Origin: Arctopsyche grandis
Lineage: Eukaryota; Arthropoda; Insecta; Trichoptera; Hydropsychidae
Direction: 5' to 3'
DNA: 64,000 nucleotides
Assembly: GCF_051622035.1 (NCBI RefSeq)
Contig: NC_135357.1
Location: forward strand, 36,439,691-36,503,690
The position numbers were made by a program, and so were the translations under genes. Under the pieces are notes generated by a model that saw nothing but the letters and a program-made list of their open reading frames with translations, had not been told where the DNA came from and ran no database searches. Shown here one piece after another: positions 10,293-21,593 of this stretch (its first letter is position 1; each line of letters begins with the position of its first letter).

Positions 10293-10838
10293 TGCCGTTG
10301 GTTTATATGCGGTTTGATTAAAGTTCGGACGTTATTGGAACTTATTATTAAAATAGATTTGGTCCTTCTTGGAAAATATTCGAGTTGAAATTTGGTCTTT
10401 GTTGGAAATTGTTAGAATTGAAATTTGGTCTTCGTTGGAAATTATTAGAATTGAAATTTGGTCTTTGGTGAAAATTATTAGAGTTGAAATTTGCGGTTTA
10501 ATGTAGAGTCTATATTATAGACCGTTACTAAATTTTGTTTTTGATGAAAACTGTTTGTTTGTTTTTTGTTGGAAATTGCTTGTTTTAAAATTTTGTGGGG
10601 CTACGTGAGTGTTTCTCAAATAATTAATATTTTGTTCTTCTAGACACTTATTTAAGGCGTCCCATGGCCCTTATAATTGGTCCCCTGTTGGTCCCATGGC
10701 CCTAATAATCGAACCAAGTGGTTCTCTTAATCCAGCTAAGAACGTACTTAGGCATGATTCCCTGTAATATGTTTGTTTAGATTTTTTCATGTCGGCGTTG
10801 GTTTCGTGTAGATATGCATGGTTATTTAAACTTGATAG
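10293..10838. other. Non-coding stretch with degenerate repeats
   Basis: No gene was seen. It holds the tandem repeat at 10360-10505 and a direct repeat of CCCATGGCCCT around 10660 and 10697. It ends exactly at the LTR border at 10839. It may include the 5' region of the LINE at 8317-10292. Confidence 0.5.
10360..10505. repeat. Degenerate tandem repeat, about 39-bp unit
   Basis: Three to four copies of a unit containing GAAATTTGGTCTT and TTGGAAATTATTAGA, with substitutions between copies. Confidence 0.7.
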
Positions 10839-10952
10839 TGTAACGTGGGGTGAAGTGGCTGGCTTTGACTGAACAGGGAAAGACCAGCAGAGATGGGTGT
10901 CTAAAGGAAACGACAGTTCTCAGAGAAAGCTGTGGTCCGACTCGACTTCCGA
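10839..10952 (-). repeat. LTR, downstream (transcribed) part
   Basis: Matches the last part of the 231-bp LTR, ending CCCACGTTACA on the minus strand. The last 13 bp toward the LINE, ACTCGACTTCCGA (10940-10952), are repeated at 15871-15883 on the far side of JL-1. Confidence 0.9.
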
Positions 10953-11007
10953 GTAGTAGTGGGTAATATTTTATAGATAGTTCCATGGAGTTTACTCCAT
11001 GCCTATC
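10953..11007 (-). promoter_or_regulatory. JL-1 3' terminal hairpin and TATA box
   Basis: On the minus strand a hairpin (10976-11007; GATAG paired with CTATC, inner arms CATGGAGT and ACTCCATG) is followed at once by TATAAAATA (10967-10975), 23-24 bp from the element end. The LTR sequence beyond the junction then places the presumed LTR start about 31 bp from this TATA box, as in an empty LTR. Confidence 0.75.
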
Positions 11008-11255
11008 GATCTAGCGAATTATCTGGGATCCGATTCGCGGTGATGTTGTGGTGCGGGCTGGCGGCTGCTCGCATTGCTGATTTGGATGGCTAGAACACTA
11101 AGCATAGGTTAGTGCATTAACTATGGGATACTGTTACAGTTAGTATGGTTAGTTTTATATTTAGAGGCTATAGTATTGTTAGTGGTTTGGTTAACTTAAC
11201 TTATGGTTACTGTTGTCATAATATATATTTACAGATTAATTCTATCTATCCTAGT

Positions 11256-13945
11256 TTAGCCTATACCCATCTTCAAGATGTCGATGGGCCTTTGATTGAT
11301 CGTGAGTTTGGTCTCACTGAGGGAATTTATCAGAGGGTTGTCTATCTTGCCGAGAGACTTGAAGTAGTTCACGGCAAGTTTGTGTACGTGTTTGTCAAGG
11401 TGGTCAATGTTTAGGTCATTGTGAATTATAGTGTTTCTTGTGTACCAGTCGTAGTTGCCCGCGGCACGCAAGAATTTGTTTTGAACTGTCTGTAGTTTGA
11501 GTATGGATGTGTTGGAGATGGTAGTGTGAGCCCACACGGGGCTCGCGTACGTGATTTGTGGGCGGATGATAGATTTATACAGCAAGCACTTGTTTTTAAG
11601 CGAGAGCTTGCTGTTGGGTTTGCATAGTGGGTAAAGCTTTGACGCAACTGCCCTAGCTCTGCGCACCGCGTTAGTGATGTGGGGTCTCCAGGTTAATTTG
11701 CGGTCGATTATTACCCCCAGGTAGCGGGTAGACGTGGTCCAGTTGACTGGTTGGTCGTTTATAATGACTGGCTTGGCTGGTTTGCACCGTTTTTTGCGTC
11801 TGGAGAAGAATATTGCCTGACTTTTATCCGGGTTGATTTTCATCAGCCATTTATCGTACCACGCTACCAGTTGGTCCGAGTACTTCTGGAGGGCGAGTGA
11901 GACTCCCTTGGGGCCGACGGAGCTCGCTAAGATGGCCGTGTCATCGGCGTACTGTGCGATGTTTGTGTACCTATGTGTAGGAGTGGGTATGTCGTGTGTA
12001 GGTTGAATAGCGTGGGGCCGAGGATAGAGCCTTGGGGTACGCCAGCGGAGATGCCTCGCTGAGTTGAAATGCGGTCCTTGAGTTTGACCTGAAATCTCCT
12101 TTCTCTTAGGAAGGATGCGATGGATCGTATTGAGTGGGGGTTGATGTTGGCAGCAATCATTTTGTAAAGGAGGCCAGAGTGCCAGACTTTATCGAAAGCT
12201 TTGGAAATGTCTAGGAAGATTGCTCCAGTAGACATGTTGTGGTCGAAGCCGTCTATAACGGTTTCAACAACTCTGTGAATCTGGTGAACGGCAGAATGTT
12301 GGGGTCTAAAACCAAATTGTGTTTTGGGAAGAAGGTCAATTTTTGCGATTTCGCTGTTGAGATTTGAGATTAGGATCCGTTCCAGGATCTTACTCAGTGA
12401 GGATAGCAAGCTGATTGGTCGGTAACTTGTTGCGAGGGAGGGGTTCGAGTAGGGTTTTCTGATGAGAATGACATTAGCGAGTTTCCATTGACTCGGAAAA
12501 TAGCAGATTCTGTTGGTGGCATTTAGTATAGCTGTGAGTGCAGCGATGGCTTTTTGAGGGAGTTCTTTTAGAGCTTTGTTGGAGATTCCGTCAGGGCCAG
12601 GGGCCTTTTTGGCGGCGATGCTTTTGATAATATTTAGGACTTCAAGCGGCGAAGTGGCGACAATGGGTACTGGGGCTGGGTTTTCGAGGTAGCTATTGAC
12701 GGAGCTTTCAACCATTTGGCAAAAGTCGCTTTGCAGATTAGAGTTTGAGAGCGAGAATTGGTCCTGGAGACTGTCGGCTAGGGCTTCCGCTTTATCGGCG
12801 GTGGAGTAGACAAACTTATCTCCAACTTTGATCCTGTCGATCCTATTGCCGTTGCTTCTGAAGATTTTTGACAGTTTCCAGAAACCGTTATGTCCGTCTT
12901 CTAGCGCTCTGAGTTTGGTATCCCAGTTGTCGTTTCGTAGTTGCCACAAGGCGTTTTTAACGTCTTGTTGAAGTCTGTTCATTCGCTGTTTGAGGATTGG
13001 GTCCTTATTTCTTTGGAATGCCTTCCTAGCTCTATTCTTAAGGCGAATAAGATCGCGAATGTCGGGTGGTAAAGCTTGCGGGTGCAGGGGAGAGTGGGGA
13101 GTGGTGGTGGTGCTGGCTTCTAGGGCTGACTGTATTTCGTCAGTGAGTACGTTAATAGCCGAGTCTATCTCTTGGGTGGTGTGAATCGAGTGGGGGTAAG
13201 TGACGGTGTGATGAAGGAGAGTTGAGAATTTCTCCCAAGATATGGTACTTCGGAGGATGGGGTTTATAGTTACGGGGGTGTTGGTGAGTTCTAGTATGAC
13301 CGGGTGATCGTCGGAAGAGAGATCATTTACTACAGTCAAGGACTGCGCACCTGGAAAATTTTGAGTAAGAACGATGTCTAAGATATCAGGTCTACCTTTG
13401 AAGTTAATGGGGATTCTTGTGGGTTCATCTGGGGCCGTGACGGAGACTTTTGGGTTTGAGAGTTGGGAATAACTAAGGAGAATTTTCCCATTATTGTTAG
13501 TGGCTCGACTGTTCCATCTGGAATGTTTGGCGTTAAGGTCGCCTGCGGCAATGGTGGCTTTGTTGGTGTTGAATATGTTGTCTAAGTCTGTGGTGAGTAA
13601 GTGTTGATTTGGAGGGTTGTAGACTGCGTGGAGGATGAGTGGGGTGCCGGTGTTGGTCCAAACTTCTACCGACGTCAGTTCTATTCCTGTGGTGATCGGC
13701 CGTGGGGCCAAGTTGTGTTGGATCGTGTGTTTGATGAATATGGCAGTGCCGCCGGCGGCTTTGCCTATTCTGTCGTTTCTGTATGTAGTGTAGTTTGAGA
13801 AGTGTAGTCTATTACCGGGTTTGAGCCAAGTTTCGTTTACTAGTGCGATATCAATGGAGTGTTGGAGCAGAAATTGCTCGAATTCGACACGCTTGCAGAG
13901 TATGCTGCAAGCGTTCCAGTAAACGATCTTGAGGTAACAAGTCAT
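11256..13945 (-). pseudogene. JL-1 ORF2 (endonuclease-reverse transcriptase), frameshifted
   Basis: Starts with ATG at 13945, which overlaps the ORF1 stop as ATGA, a stop-start arrangement that suggests coupled reinitiation. It has an APE endonuclease (VNETWLKPG; AAGDLNAKHSRWN) and reverse transcriptase up to GPTLFNL. A 4-bp loss near 11995, compared with JL-6, then shifts frame just before the YADD block; the C-terminal part continues at 11256-11843. The SDH motif of the endonuclease reads SSDDHP here but SSDHHP in JL-6, so this copy would also lack a catalytic His. Confidence 0.88.
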
Positions 13946-15597
13946 TTTTTCTGTCGGGTGAGCATGATCAGGATGGCATTTATCGACTCAATGGACTGTT
14001 CAATTTTGCTCATCCGATTTGAAAGGTCTTGGTTTTGATTTGGGTTCCAGCTGGTGTTGATGTTGGTTTGTTGGGTGGGTGGGGTTAGGGGAGGGAAATT
14101 TGTGTCTACGTGTCTGTATTGCGGTACGTTGGTCTTCTTTGGTTGGGGGTGGGAGGGGTTGGGGTTTCGGGGTTGACTGGAGTTTTTCCTGCTTTTGTTG
14201 TTGGGATTTGAAGGGCAGCCTCTGTAGCTGGAAACGTGAGGGCCTCTGCAGCTGGTGCAGGTTGGGGTGGAGGCTGTTGACGCACAGTCAGTGGTCAAAT
14301 GGGGTCCTGCACATTTGATGCATAAGGGGGCGACATTGCAGTTGTAGGAGCCATGTCCAAAGCCTTGGCAGCGGTGGCACTGCGGTACAGTGTCACCACG
14401 ACGAAGTGATTCGATGCGAACCAGTTGGCCGAAAATGCTGGAGAGGTTGAATAATTTCTTCCCCTCTTCGTCGCGTGTGGTCTCGACTGTGAACATGGGC
14501 ATGTTGCGCTTGTCACGTCGTGATTTCATGACGGTGGCTTTACTGGCTTTATAGCCAAGTTTGGCCAGCTCGGCGAGGACTTCCGATTCGGAGTAGTTGG
14601 GGTTAATGCCTCTAATGACTACTTTGAGCGGTTTGTCTTCCGTTAGAGGGTGGGCATAAAACTGAAATTGTTGCTCTTGGAGCAATTTCGTGATTTTACG
14701 GTAATCATCGATGGTGAGAGGGGAGATTTTTACTCTGTTTTCAGAGTAGACGGCCGTGAAATTGTAGTCATGTTGGTTGAGTTTCCTTTGAACTGCCTTG
14801 TAGTCCGATGGCAACCTAAGGAAGATTGGAGCAACCTTTGCTCTGTGGACATTTTGTGAAGGAGTGTCCGAGACGGTGTTTCCAGATGGGTGAGCGGGGC
14901 TTGCGGTTTGAGGGGGTGCACGAATTTGTGCTGTGCGAGGGGTTTGGGGCGTATTTGCCGACGGGGCGCTGGGGGCCGCTTGTTGGGTGGGCACGTCGCG
15001 AGTTGGACGCTTTTGTGTAACATTCCTGTTACGGATTATGCCAACCGGGATTAAGTAGTCTTCCGGTTGTGGTACCGGGGTTTTTGTAAGTGCGGGTACA
15101 GCTGCTGATGCAGGTGGGGACTTGGCAGTGGCGGTAACCTCCATTTTGTTGGAGTTGGATTCGGAATCGAAATCGGGGTCGGAGTCGAGTTCCGCGAGTG
15201 GCGCGTATCTGTTGCTATTGTGTGGGGGCGACTGTGGTTGTGTGCGTGTGGTGTTGGGCGGGCTTATCATTCTACGCTTACCGCTTTTTTTTTTAGGTGA
15301 CGTCTGGGGGGATGTGGCCATGTCCTTCGTGGTCATCATCGACTGGGACTGCGTCATGTTTGACGCCAGGTTTCCCAGTTGGGCGGAGTGGGCTGCTTGG
15401 TCAGCAGCTCGTTGGGCTGCGTGAGTCGCGAGAATCGACTCGATAGTCTTTTTGAGGGAAGCGTTTTCTTCCTTCACGGTTCGAAACGCCTCCAATAGTT
15501 CACTGAAGTCGTCTCTAGTGATTGTTTTTTTTTGTTTTTGTGTTTGTGTATTAGTGTCCTTGTCACTACGACTATCACGTTGTGGTGGGTTACCCAT
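13942..15597 (-). CDS. JL-1 ORF1 protein (gag-like, zinc knuckles)
   Basis: Open frame of 551 codons from ATG at 15597 (MGNPPQRDSRSDKD); an open non-ATG extension reaches 15645. A coiled region (residues about 25-90), a Ser/Pro-rich part, then the PRE_C2HC-type block (VVIRGINPNYSESEV; MFTVETTRDEEGKKLF) and three Cys knuckles: CHRCQGFGHGSYNC, CIKCAGPHLTTDC, CTSCRGPHVSSYRGC. It is typical of Jockey-clade ORF1, an RNA-binding nucleocapsid-like protein. It is the only undamaged ORF1 of this family in the window. Confidence 0.88.
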   Translation of the reverse strand: MGNPPQRDSRSDKDTNTQTQKQKKTITRDDFSELLEAFRTVKEENASLKKTIESILATHAAQRAADQAAHSAQLGNLASNMTQSQSMMTTKDMATSPQTSPKKKSGKRRMISPPNTTRTQPQSPPHNSNRYAPLAELDSDPDFDSESNSNKMEVTATAKSPPASAAVPALTKTPVPQPEDYLIPVGIIRNRNVTQKRPTRDVPTQQAAPSAPSANTPQTPRTAQIRAPPQTASPAHPSGNTVSDTPSQNVHRAKVAPIFLRLPSDYKAVQRKLNQHDYNFTAVYSENRVKISPLTIDDYRKITKLLQEQQFQFYAHPLTEDKPLKVVIRGINPNYSESEVLAELAKLGYKASKATVMKSRRDKRNMPMFTVETTRDEEGKKLFNLSSIFGQLVRIESLRRGDTVPQCHRCQGFGHGSYNCNVAPLCIKCAGPHLTTDCASTASTPTCTSCRGPHVSSYRGCPSNPNNKSRKNSSQPRNPNPSHPQPKKTNVPQYRHVDTNFPPLTPPTQQTNINTSWNPNQNQDLSNRMSKIEQSIESINAILIMLTRQKK

Positions 15598-15870
15598 CTT
15601 GTGGGTGGGTTTGTGGGGTTGTGGGTGGGTGGGTGTCACTATCACTGTGTTTTTTTTTTTTTTTTTTTGTTACTGTTGTTAGGACAGCATCTCGTTCCCA
15701 GAGGGACACGTTCGAAGTATCGAGTCGTAGTTACATCGCGGTTTCGGCGATGCAGCTGTTAACGACACAGCTGTGTGTAACGCGGGAAACGACAACTACA
15801 GCGCGGCTGACGCCGAGGCGGTTTGGGGTACGTCCGTGCACTGCGGGCGCTGGGCGCGGACCAATCACTC

Positions 15871-16000
15871 ACTCGACTTCCGAAGAAAAGGGCGCTCCTT
15901 TTATAGCTGAGAAAGTAGCGGTACTTTCTCCCACTCCCCAGCATCCGAGGGCGGGGGTAGTTTTCCCCCCACTCCTTCGGCTGCGGGGGCGTACGTTACA
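15871..16000 (-). repeat. LTR, upstream part with TATA box
   Basis: Matches the first part of the 231-bp LTR, starting TGTAACGTACGCCCCCGCAG on the minus strand and carrying TATAAAAG. The LTR is cut at the 13-bp target 15871-15883, about 35 bp after the first T of the TATA box. Confidence 0.9.
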
Positions 16001-19000
16001 CTGCCCTCTCCTTCAGGATCGGTCGTCTCGAGCGATTTATTAATATACAAAAGCATATACAAACATATACAAATAAACAAATGCAAGGGAAATACAATAC
16101 GGGTTTTTAATTTTAGATCGGATCCGGTGTTGCGAGGTATCGCGCTAATCTGTTGACGTGTACCACCAGATACCGGGAGTTCCCTGTTTCCCGGCGGATC
16201 CGATAGACCACGTCGCTGATCCTCTTAATAATCCGGAACGGACCTTCCCAAGGGGGTTGGAGTTTAAGGGTGCGACCGGGCTTCTTGGCTGGGTTGTGCA
16301 ACCAAACGCGATCGCCCTCTTCGTATCGTGGTTCCCAGATCCTCCCGTCGTAAGCCGCTTTCATTCTTTTGTACGTCTTCTGGAGGTGTTTCCGAGCGAA
16401 TTTGTGCGTTTCTGCCATCCCTTCTGTGAGATTTTGGACGTATTTGTGGGCTGATTGCTCGGGTATACTGTCCGGGGGTCCGCCGTAGATAAGTTGGGGC
16501 GGAAGGCGCATTTCCCTGCCGAACATCATCAGGTCTGGCGACTCTCCTGTCGCGTCGTGTGGGGTTGAGCGGTAAGCCATGAGGAACGGGGACAGCATCG
16601 TGTCCCAGTCTCGTTCTGCCTCCTCGTCGTAGTAGGACAGGAATTTCCGGAGGTATCCCAGTAGAGTGCGGTTTAACCTCTCGATCATCCCGTCCGACTG
16701 AGGGTGGTAAGGGGTCGTCCGAGTTTTGCAGATGCCCAATTTATCTAGCGTTTCGGCAAAGACTCGGGCTTCAAAATTACGGCCTTGATCGGAGTGCAGT
16801 TCTCGAGGTGTGCCCAGTTTGGCGAAGACATGGGTTACTAGGGCTTCCGCTACCGTTTCCGCCTCTTGGTCCGGTAAGGGAATGGCTTCTGGCCACTTTG
16901 TGAAGTAATCAGCGGCCACTAACACGTAACGGTTCCCCCTATTGGTAACCGGTAGTGGTCCCAATATGTCGATCGCCATTCGGTCCATCGGTGCCCCTGA
17001 CACGTATTGCCGCATGGCCGCCCTGTTCCTCGTATGTGGTCCGTTTTGCGCTGCACACCTGGGGCATTTTTCGCACCATTTTATAACGTCAGGGCGGCTT
17101 GTTGGCCAGTAGTATCAGCGGCGGACATTCTTTAGCGTTTTATTGACGCCGAAGTGTCCGCCAGTCGGGGAACTGTGCATCTCCCATAGGATTTCATTTA
17201 TGTGGCTCTCGGGAATGACCAATTGCAGGATCTGACGCTCGCCGTTTGGGCTTTCCCATCGCCGGAAGAGCTGACCCTGGTCGACAGTTAGGGCGTCCCA
17301 CTGGACCCATAGAATCCGAACTTCGGGTTCTTCTGCCGACACTTCTTCCCACGGTGGTCGTCTCCCGGACTCTTTCCAGGCGATGAAGCGTGAGATTGTG
17401 GAGTCGGTGGCCTCGGGACTTTGTGGGTTCCCTAGAGTGACGAGTTTGGCTTCGGGTGCTATTTTCTCGCCCTCTATTTTCGCGCATTTCGGGCAGTCTG
17501 GATCACATGGACGTCTAGAGAGGGCGTCGGCGTTGCCGTGTTTCTTCCCTGCTCGATGCTGTACGTCCATGTGGTACTGTCCCAGTCGTTGCAACCAGCG
17601 GGCCCATTGACCTTCAGGTTTTCTGAAGCTGCGGAGCCACGTCAGTGCGGCGTGATCGGTTCGGAGTGTGAAGGGGCTTCCGTACAGGTAGTGGTGGAAG
17701 TGCTCTACTGCGTCGACGATGGCGAGCAGCTCTTTCCGGGTGACGCAGTAGTTCCGTTCCGGTGCCTTCAAGGTGCGACTATAGTACCCGATCACCTTCT
17801 CCTCGCCGTCTTGAACTTGGGAGAGCACGGCTCCGATGGCATGTTGACTGGCATCCGCGTCCAGAATATAGATTCCCTCAGGTCGGGGGAATGCCATTGT
17901 TTTTGCGTCTGTCAGAGCGTTTTTGAGGGCATTGAAGGCATGATCGCAGTCTTGGTCCCACGTGAAGACTGTTTTCTCCTCCGTGAGACGATGCACTGGT
18001 TTCGCCGTTTGCACAAACCTCCGGTAATAGGTGCAGAGGCCTAAGAAGCTGCGGAGTTGTGCCTTCGATTTGGGGGTGGGCCACTCTCTCACGGCTTTTG
18101 TCTTCTCCGGATCCGTGCAGACGCCGTGGGAGCTGATTTTATGGCCAAGGAAGCAGACCTCATTCCTGAACAGCTGGCACTTCCGAGTATTTACTTTGAG
18201 TCCGACCGCAAGTAGGCGTTTGAGGACCGTCTGGATGTGTTCCAAGTGGGCCTCCGGGGTCGGACTGAATATGGTGATGTCGTCGAGGTATACCAAGGTT
18301 GATCCGGTCAGGTCGCCGAGAATGTCTTCCATTAGCCGGGAGAATGTGGCAGGCGCGTTGCAGAGGCCGAAAGGCATGACACGAAATTGGAATAGACCAA
18401 ATTCAGTGGTAAAGGCGGTTTTTGGTCGGTCTTTCTCTTCGACTGGGACTTGCCAAAAACCACTCTGCAGGTCCAACGTCGAGAAGAATTTGGCGCCCGC
18501 GAGTCTGTCCAGGACGTCGTCCATTCGTGGCATCGGGAACGAGTCTTTCGTTGTCACGGCGTTTAACCGACGATAGTCAACGCAGAGGCGAAACTCGCCG
18601 GTCTTTTTCGTGACCAATACGATGGGGGAGGCCCAGGGACCGGCTGCTGGTTCGATTATTTGTCTTGTCAACAAGTCGTCGATGAGGGACCGTACCTCTG
18701 TCTTCTTGTGCAGCGGTATTCTGCGGTTGCGGTGCAGCGGTATTCTCCAGTTGGCGGGGCAGGTCGTCTTGTCGCTTTCCGTTCAGTTCGTGTCTTTGTA
18801 TTTCCTGACACGAATGGACTGAACTTACTGGTCGATGGGGCGCAATGTCGTTCCGGAAAGTGACCCTTGTCGTGGTTCCTCCCAGTTCGACGATCGTATT
18901 GAGGTGGCGCAGGAGATCCATCCCCATGATGACCTCTGAGGAGAAATCAGTGACGGCAAATTTCCATCTCGCTTGTGTGCCTTTAATTGCCAACGTAGTC

Positions 19001-19759
19001 TCGGCCCATACGTAGATCGCTACGTGTCGACCGTCTGCGACTCGTATTCTTTCCCTTTTGTCGTTCACCCTTTTTCTATGTTCGCGGGGAATTTTGGCGA
19101 ACAGTTTGCTGGAGATAACGGAGATGCTTGCCCCGGTATCCAACAGTACCCTACATGGTACTCCTCCGATCTCGCCTTCGGTGTCCAATACGAAAGGTGA
19201 GTCGCCGACGCTCCCTAACACTGGGACGGGCTTTTCTTCATCTTCGATGATCAGTCCTGCCCGTGTGGAACTGACCATTATTCTTTTCCCGACTGGGATC
19301 GCACCTCTTCCTCGTCGGAGGCGTTCTCGACTGCCCGTACCTTCGGACAATTCCGCCCGCGACATTGTGGGCTTCCGCAGTTTCGGCAGTTCCTTTGCCC
19401 TTGCCAGGGCGGTCTGTTGCCGTTACGGCCCTCCGCTTACCAGGGAGGTCTGTGACCGTTACGGCCCTCTGCTTGCCAGGGAGGTCTGCTGGCGTTTCGA
19501 GCTGCGGTATTGAAGTGAGGCTGGTGGTCTTGGGCTGGTCTGTTGGCCGCCCCCCTCCCCTGACTCCTCAGCCGTTTCGCATCCCTCGCGTGTTTTGCGA
19601 GCCGTAACAGCTCCTGTTCGGTTCGCAGCGTAGGGCTCGTGACACGATTTCAAATTCGCGGATGAATCGTTCTACGTCGCCCGTTCCGTCGAAAACAGGA
19701 AGCTCGGTCGGTTGCTTGTGGATGGTGCTTCCTAGCATGGGGTCGGTGACAGGTCGTTA
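16001..19759 (-). mobile_element. Internal region (gag-pol) of the broken Gypsy element
   Basis: A purine-rich tract touches the LTR at 16001. Further along the minus strand the order is integrase, RNase H, reverse transcriptase with YLDD, protease with DTGAS, and gag with a Cys knuckle. It is closely similar to the element at 50304-53711. The copy is broken at a few places and its upstream end is lost near 19759, where unrelated Gypsy sequence begins. Confidence 0.85.
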
Positions 19760-19809
19760 ACTTTACACAATTTCCTTCTTAAGAGAGATCGTCCCGATCG
19801 ACCCATTAA

Positions 19810-19920
19810 TTATACAACAATTATAAAACAGTTACAGTTATATAGCAGATACACACAATTATAAAACATTTACACAATGTTATAAAACAGTTGCACACAA
19901 TTATAAAACACTTTAAATAT
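19810..19920. repeat. Degenerate AT-rich tandem repeat
   Basis: Four or so copies of a unit like ACACAATTATAAAACA with small changes. Probably part of the terminal region of the second Gypsy element. Confidence 0.6.
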
Positions 19921-19980
19921 TCGACAGTCAATATTCGACGGCCTTGCGAGTCTATCAAGGTGTACCTTGTGTACCATAGC

Positions 19981-20042
19981 AAGGTGTACCACCATTAATC
20001 GGTTTGAGTCTATCAAGGTGTACCACCATTAATCGGTTTGAG
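19981..20042. repeat. 34-bp direct repeat, 1.8 copies
   Basis: The unit AAGGTGTACCACCATTAATC plus 14 bp occurs at 19981-20014 and again from 20015. Confidence 0.8.
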
Positions 20043-21593
20043 CCGTCGAATTCTCTGCGTATCCTATAAACTACGTCACTCAGTTTGGTTACTATGGTGT
20101 ACGGTCCTTCCTACAGCGATTGCAGCTTTGGTGAAAGCCCTGGAGTCTTGGCAGGGTCGTACAGCTAGACTCGGACACCTGTCTCGTAAGCCGGTTCGGA
20201 TCTGCGGACATCGTATCGCGTCTTCATCCGGCTGTTGTGCATCCGGAGGTGGGCTCTGGCGAACCGATGTACCTTGTCCATGTCTTCGGTCAACTTCGTG
20301 GTATATCGGTGTGGATCCTGAGGTTCGCTGTCTGGTGGAGGGCCCCCATATAATAGGTACGCTGGCATGCGCAGTTCCCGTCTGTACCTCATGGCTGTTG
20401 GTGATGCTCCTGTCGCATCGTGTTGGGCCGCTCTATAGGCCATGAGGAAGTGCGGAACCAGCGTGTCCCAGTCGTCCTGTTCCTCGTTGACGAACTTCGT
20501 CAAGTGCGCCCGCATGGTTCAGTTGAGTCGTACTTCGTCTTTCCGTGCTAGCGGTATTCTTCTCGGCGGTTGTTTCATCGGCTTCGCATCTCCGCCGCCG
20601 GGGTCCAGTATGTTCACTTCGGGTGTTTTGTGTGCACCGGTGATCGGTCTGACCCGTAACAGGCCGATCACTGGTCGTTTCCCGAAACCGCCTCCTCGTC
20701 GTCGTTCGTTGGCTCTAGCTTCTGGACCCTCTTCTTACGGCACAACCGGCTTATGTGGCCCGTTTGTCCGCAGTTCCAGCACGTTGGAGTACTAGTAGCT
20801 GGTCGCGCTGTCTGGTCCGATGACAACCATCGTGGGGGTCGCACGGCTGGTCGAGATGGTCAGAACGCTCCCGCGTCGGGACGTTCTGACTGTTCTCGAC
20901 GTTGATTGTGCCGATCGTTGCTCCTTCGCTTCGAAGATGATGGCTTGACGTGTTGCGTCGGCTCTGGTTATCACGTCCGCTGTAGTCGGGGTGATCCGGA
21001 GCGCGCCAAGTTTGGCCCGTAGACTGGGGTACGTGAAGGAGTTCGCCGCTATGCACACGGTCATGCGTTCGTCGTCTCCCTGTTCGTCGTCTCCCTGTTT
21101 AGCCGTACAGCAAACTCGAAGTGGTTAAGGAAGTCCTTCCACCGTTCCATACCGTAGAACGCGGTGTAGTCGTACCGGTGGTAATGTTGCCGCGGCCCGT
21201 CCGTATCTCGCTGTGTGGTCCTCCTGTCCTCGAAACATACCTCTGAACTCCTCGGTGGCTCTGGATGTACGTCGGATTTCGGCTGCGTTGGTGTCGCAGA
21301 CTTCTCCCAGGACTGCAAGAAGGTGGCGAAGGTGTTTTGCAGGGACTGGACCTGCTCTTGGCAGCTCAGCACTCCCTGGCTTAGATCCTTGTAGCTCAGC
21401 TCCCGTGTCCTCGGCTCCTCCCGTCTCCGTGGCTCGGCTCCCCGGGGCTATGTTCTCGATCCGGCTCCATGTTTTCCAGCAGCGCTGAAGATCTTTATTA
21501 GATACGTTTATTCTTTCTTGTCTGGTTTCTTTGTCGCCAAAACGAATTTGACTGAATATTGTGATGACCCTATCCCGAGACGGTTCGGTGATT

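Larger units (their letters stand above)
10953..15870 (-). mobile_element. Jockey-like LINE JL-1, full length, inserted in an LTR
   Basis: A 4.9-kb LINE on the minus strand with 5' UTR, ORF1, ORF2 and 3' UTR. The flanking 13-bp duplication ACTCGACTTCCGA is perfect (10940-10952 and 15871-15883). The 5' end reads GAGTG then ATTGGTCCGCGCCC; the latter is also the start of JL-4. The 3' end has no poly(A): it is a hairpin followed by TATAAAATA and ends ...CCACTACTAC. The reverse transcriptase looks closest to the Jockey clade (AFDKVWHSGLLYK; GVPQGSILGPTLFNL). The orientation equals that of the invaded LTR. Confidence 0.93.
10839..19759 (-). mobile_element. Broken Ty3/Gypsy element, 3' LTR split by a LINE, 5' end missing
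   Basis: Minus-strand fossil of the same family as the whole-looking element at 49104-54066. Parts: a 3' LTR in two pieces (upstream part 15871-16000, downstream part 10839-10952) separated by LINE JL-1; a polypurine stretch next to the LTR; pol (integrase, RNase H, reverse transcriptase, protease in reverse order of coordinates) and most of gag to 19759. The 5' LTR is absent. The coding region carries a few breaks. LTR text differs from the young copy at only a few positions, so I judge it moderately young. Confidence 0.85.
19760..21490 (-). mobile_element. Second broken Ty3/Gypsy element
   Basis: A minus-strand fossil of a different Gypsy family. Gag-like text with one CCHC knuckle (CWNCGQTGHISRLC) lies at about 20700-21400. 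The end of integrase lies at about 20000-20520 (WDTLVPHFLMAYRAAQH; AYLLYGGPP; VVYRIRR). The middle of pol is missing and there are several further breaks. No clear LTR pair was recognised. It is old compared with the element at 49104. Confidence 0.7.

Noticed and set aside
11145-11414. Plus-strand open frame over the JL-1 3' region
   Set aside because: It is antisense to the LINE ORF2 end and recurs in every JL copy for that reason; no protein signature.
14079-15424. Several plus-strand frames rich in Gly, Val and Cys
   Set aside because: They are reverse-strand readings of the Pro/Ser-rich ORF1 of JL-1.
17538-18576. Long plus-strand frames in the Gypsy region
   Set aside because: Antisense of pol; the same frames appear opposite the element at 49104.
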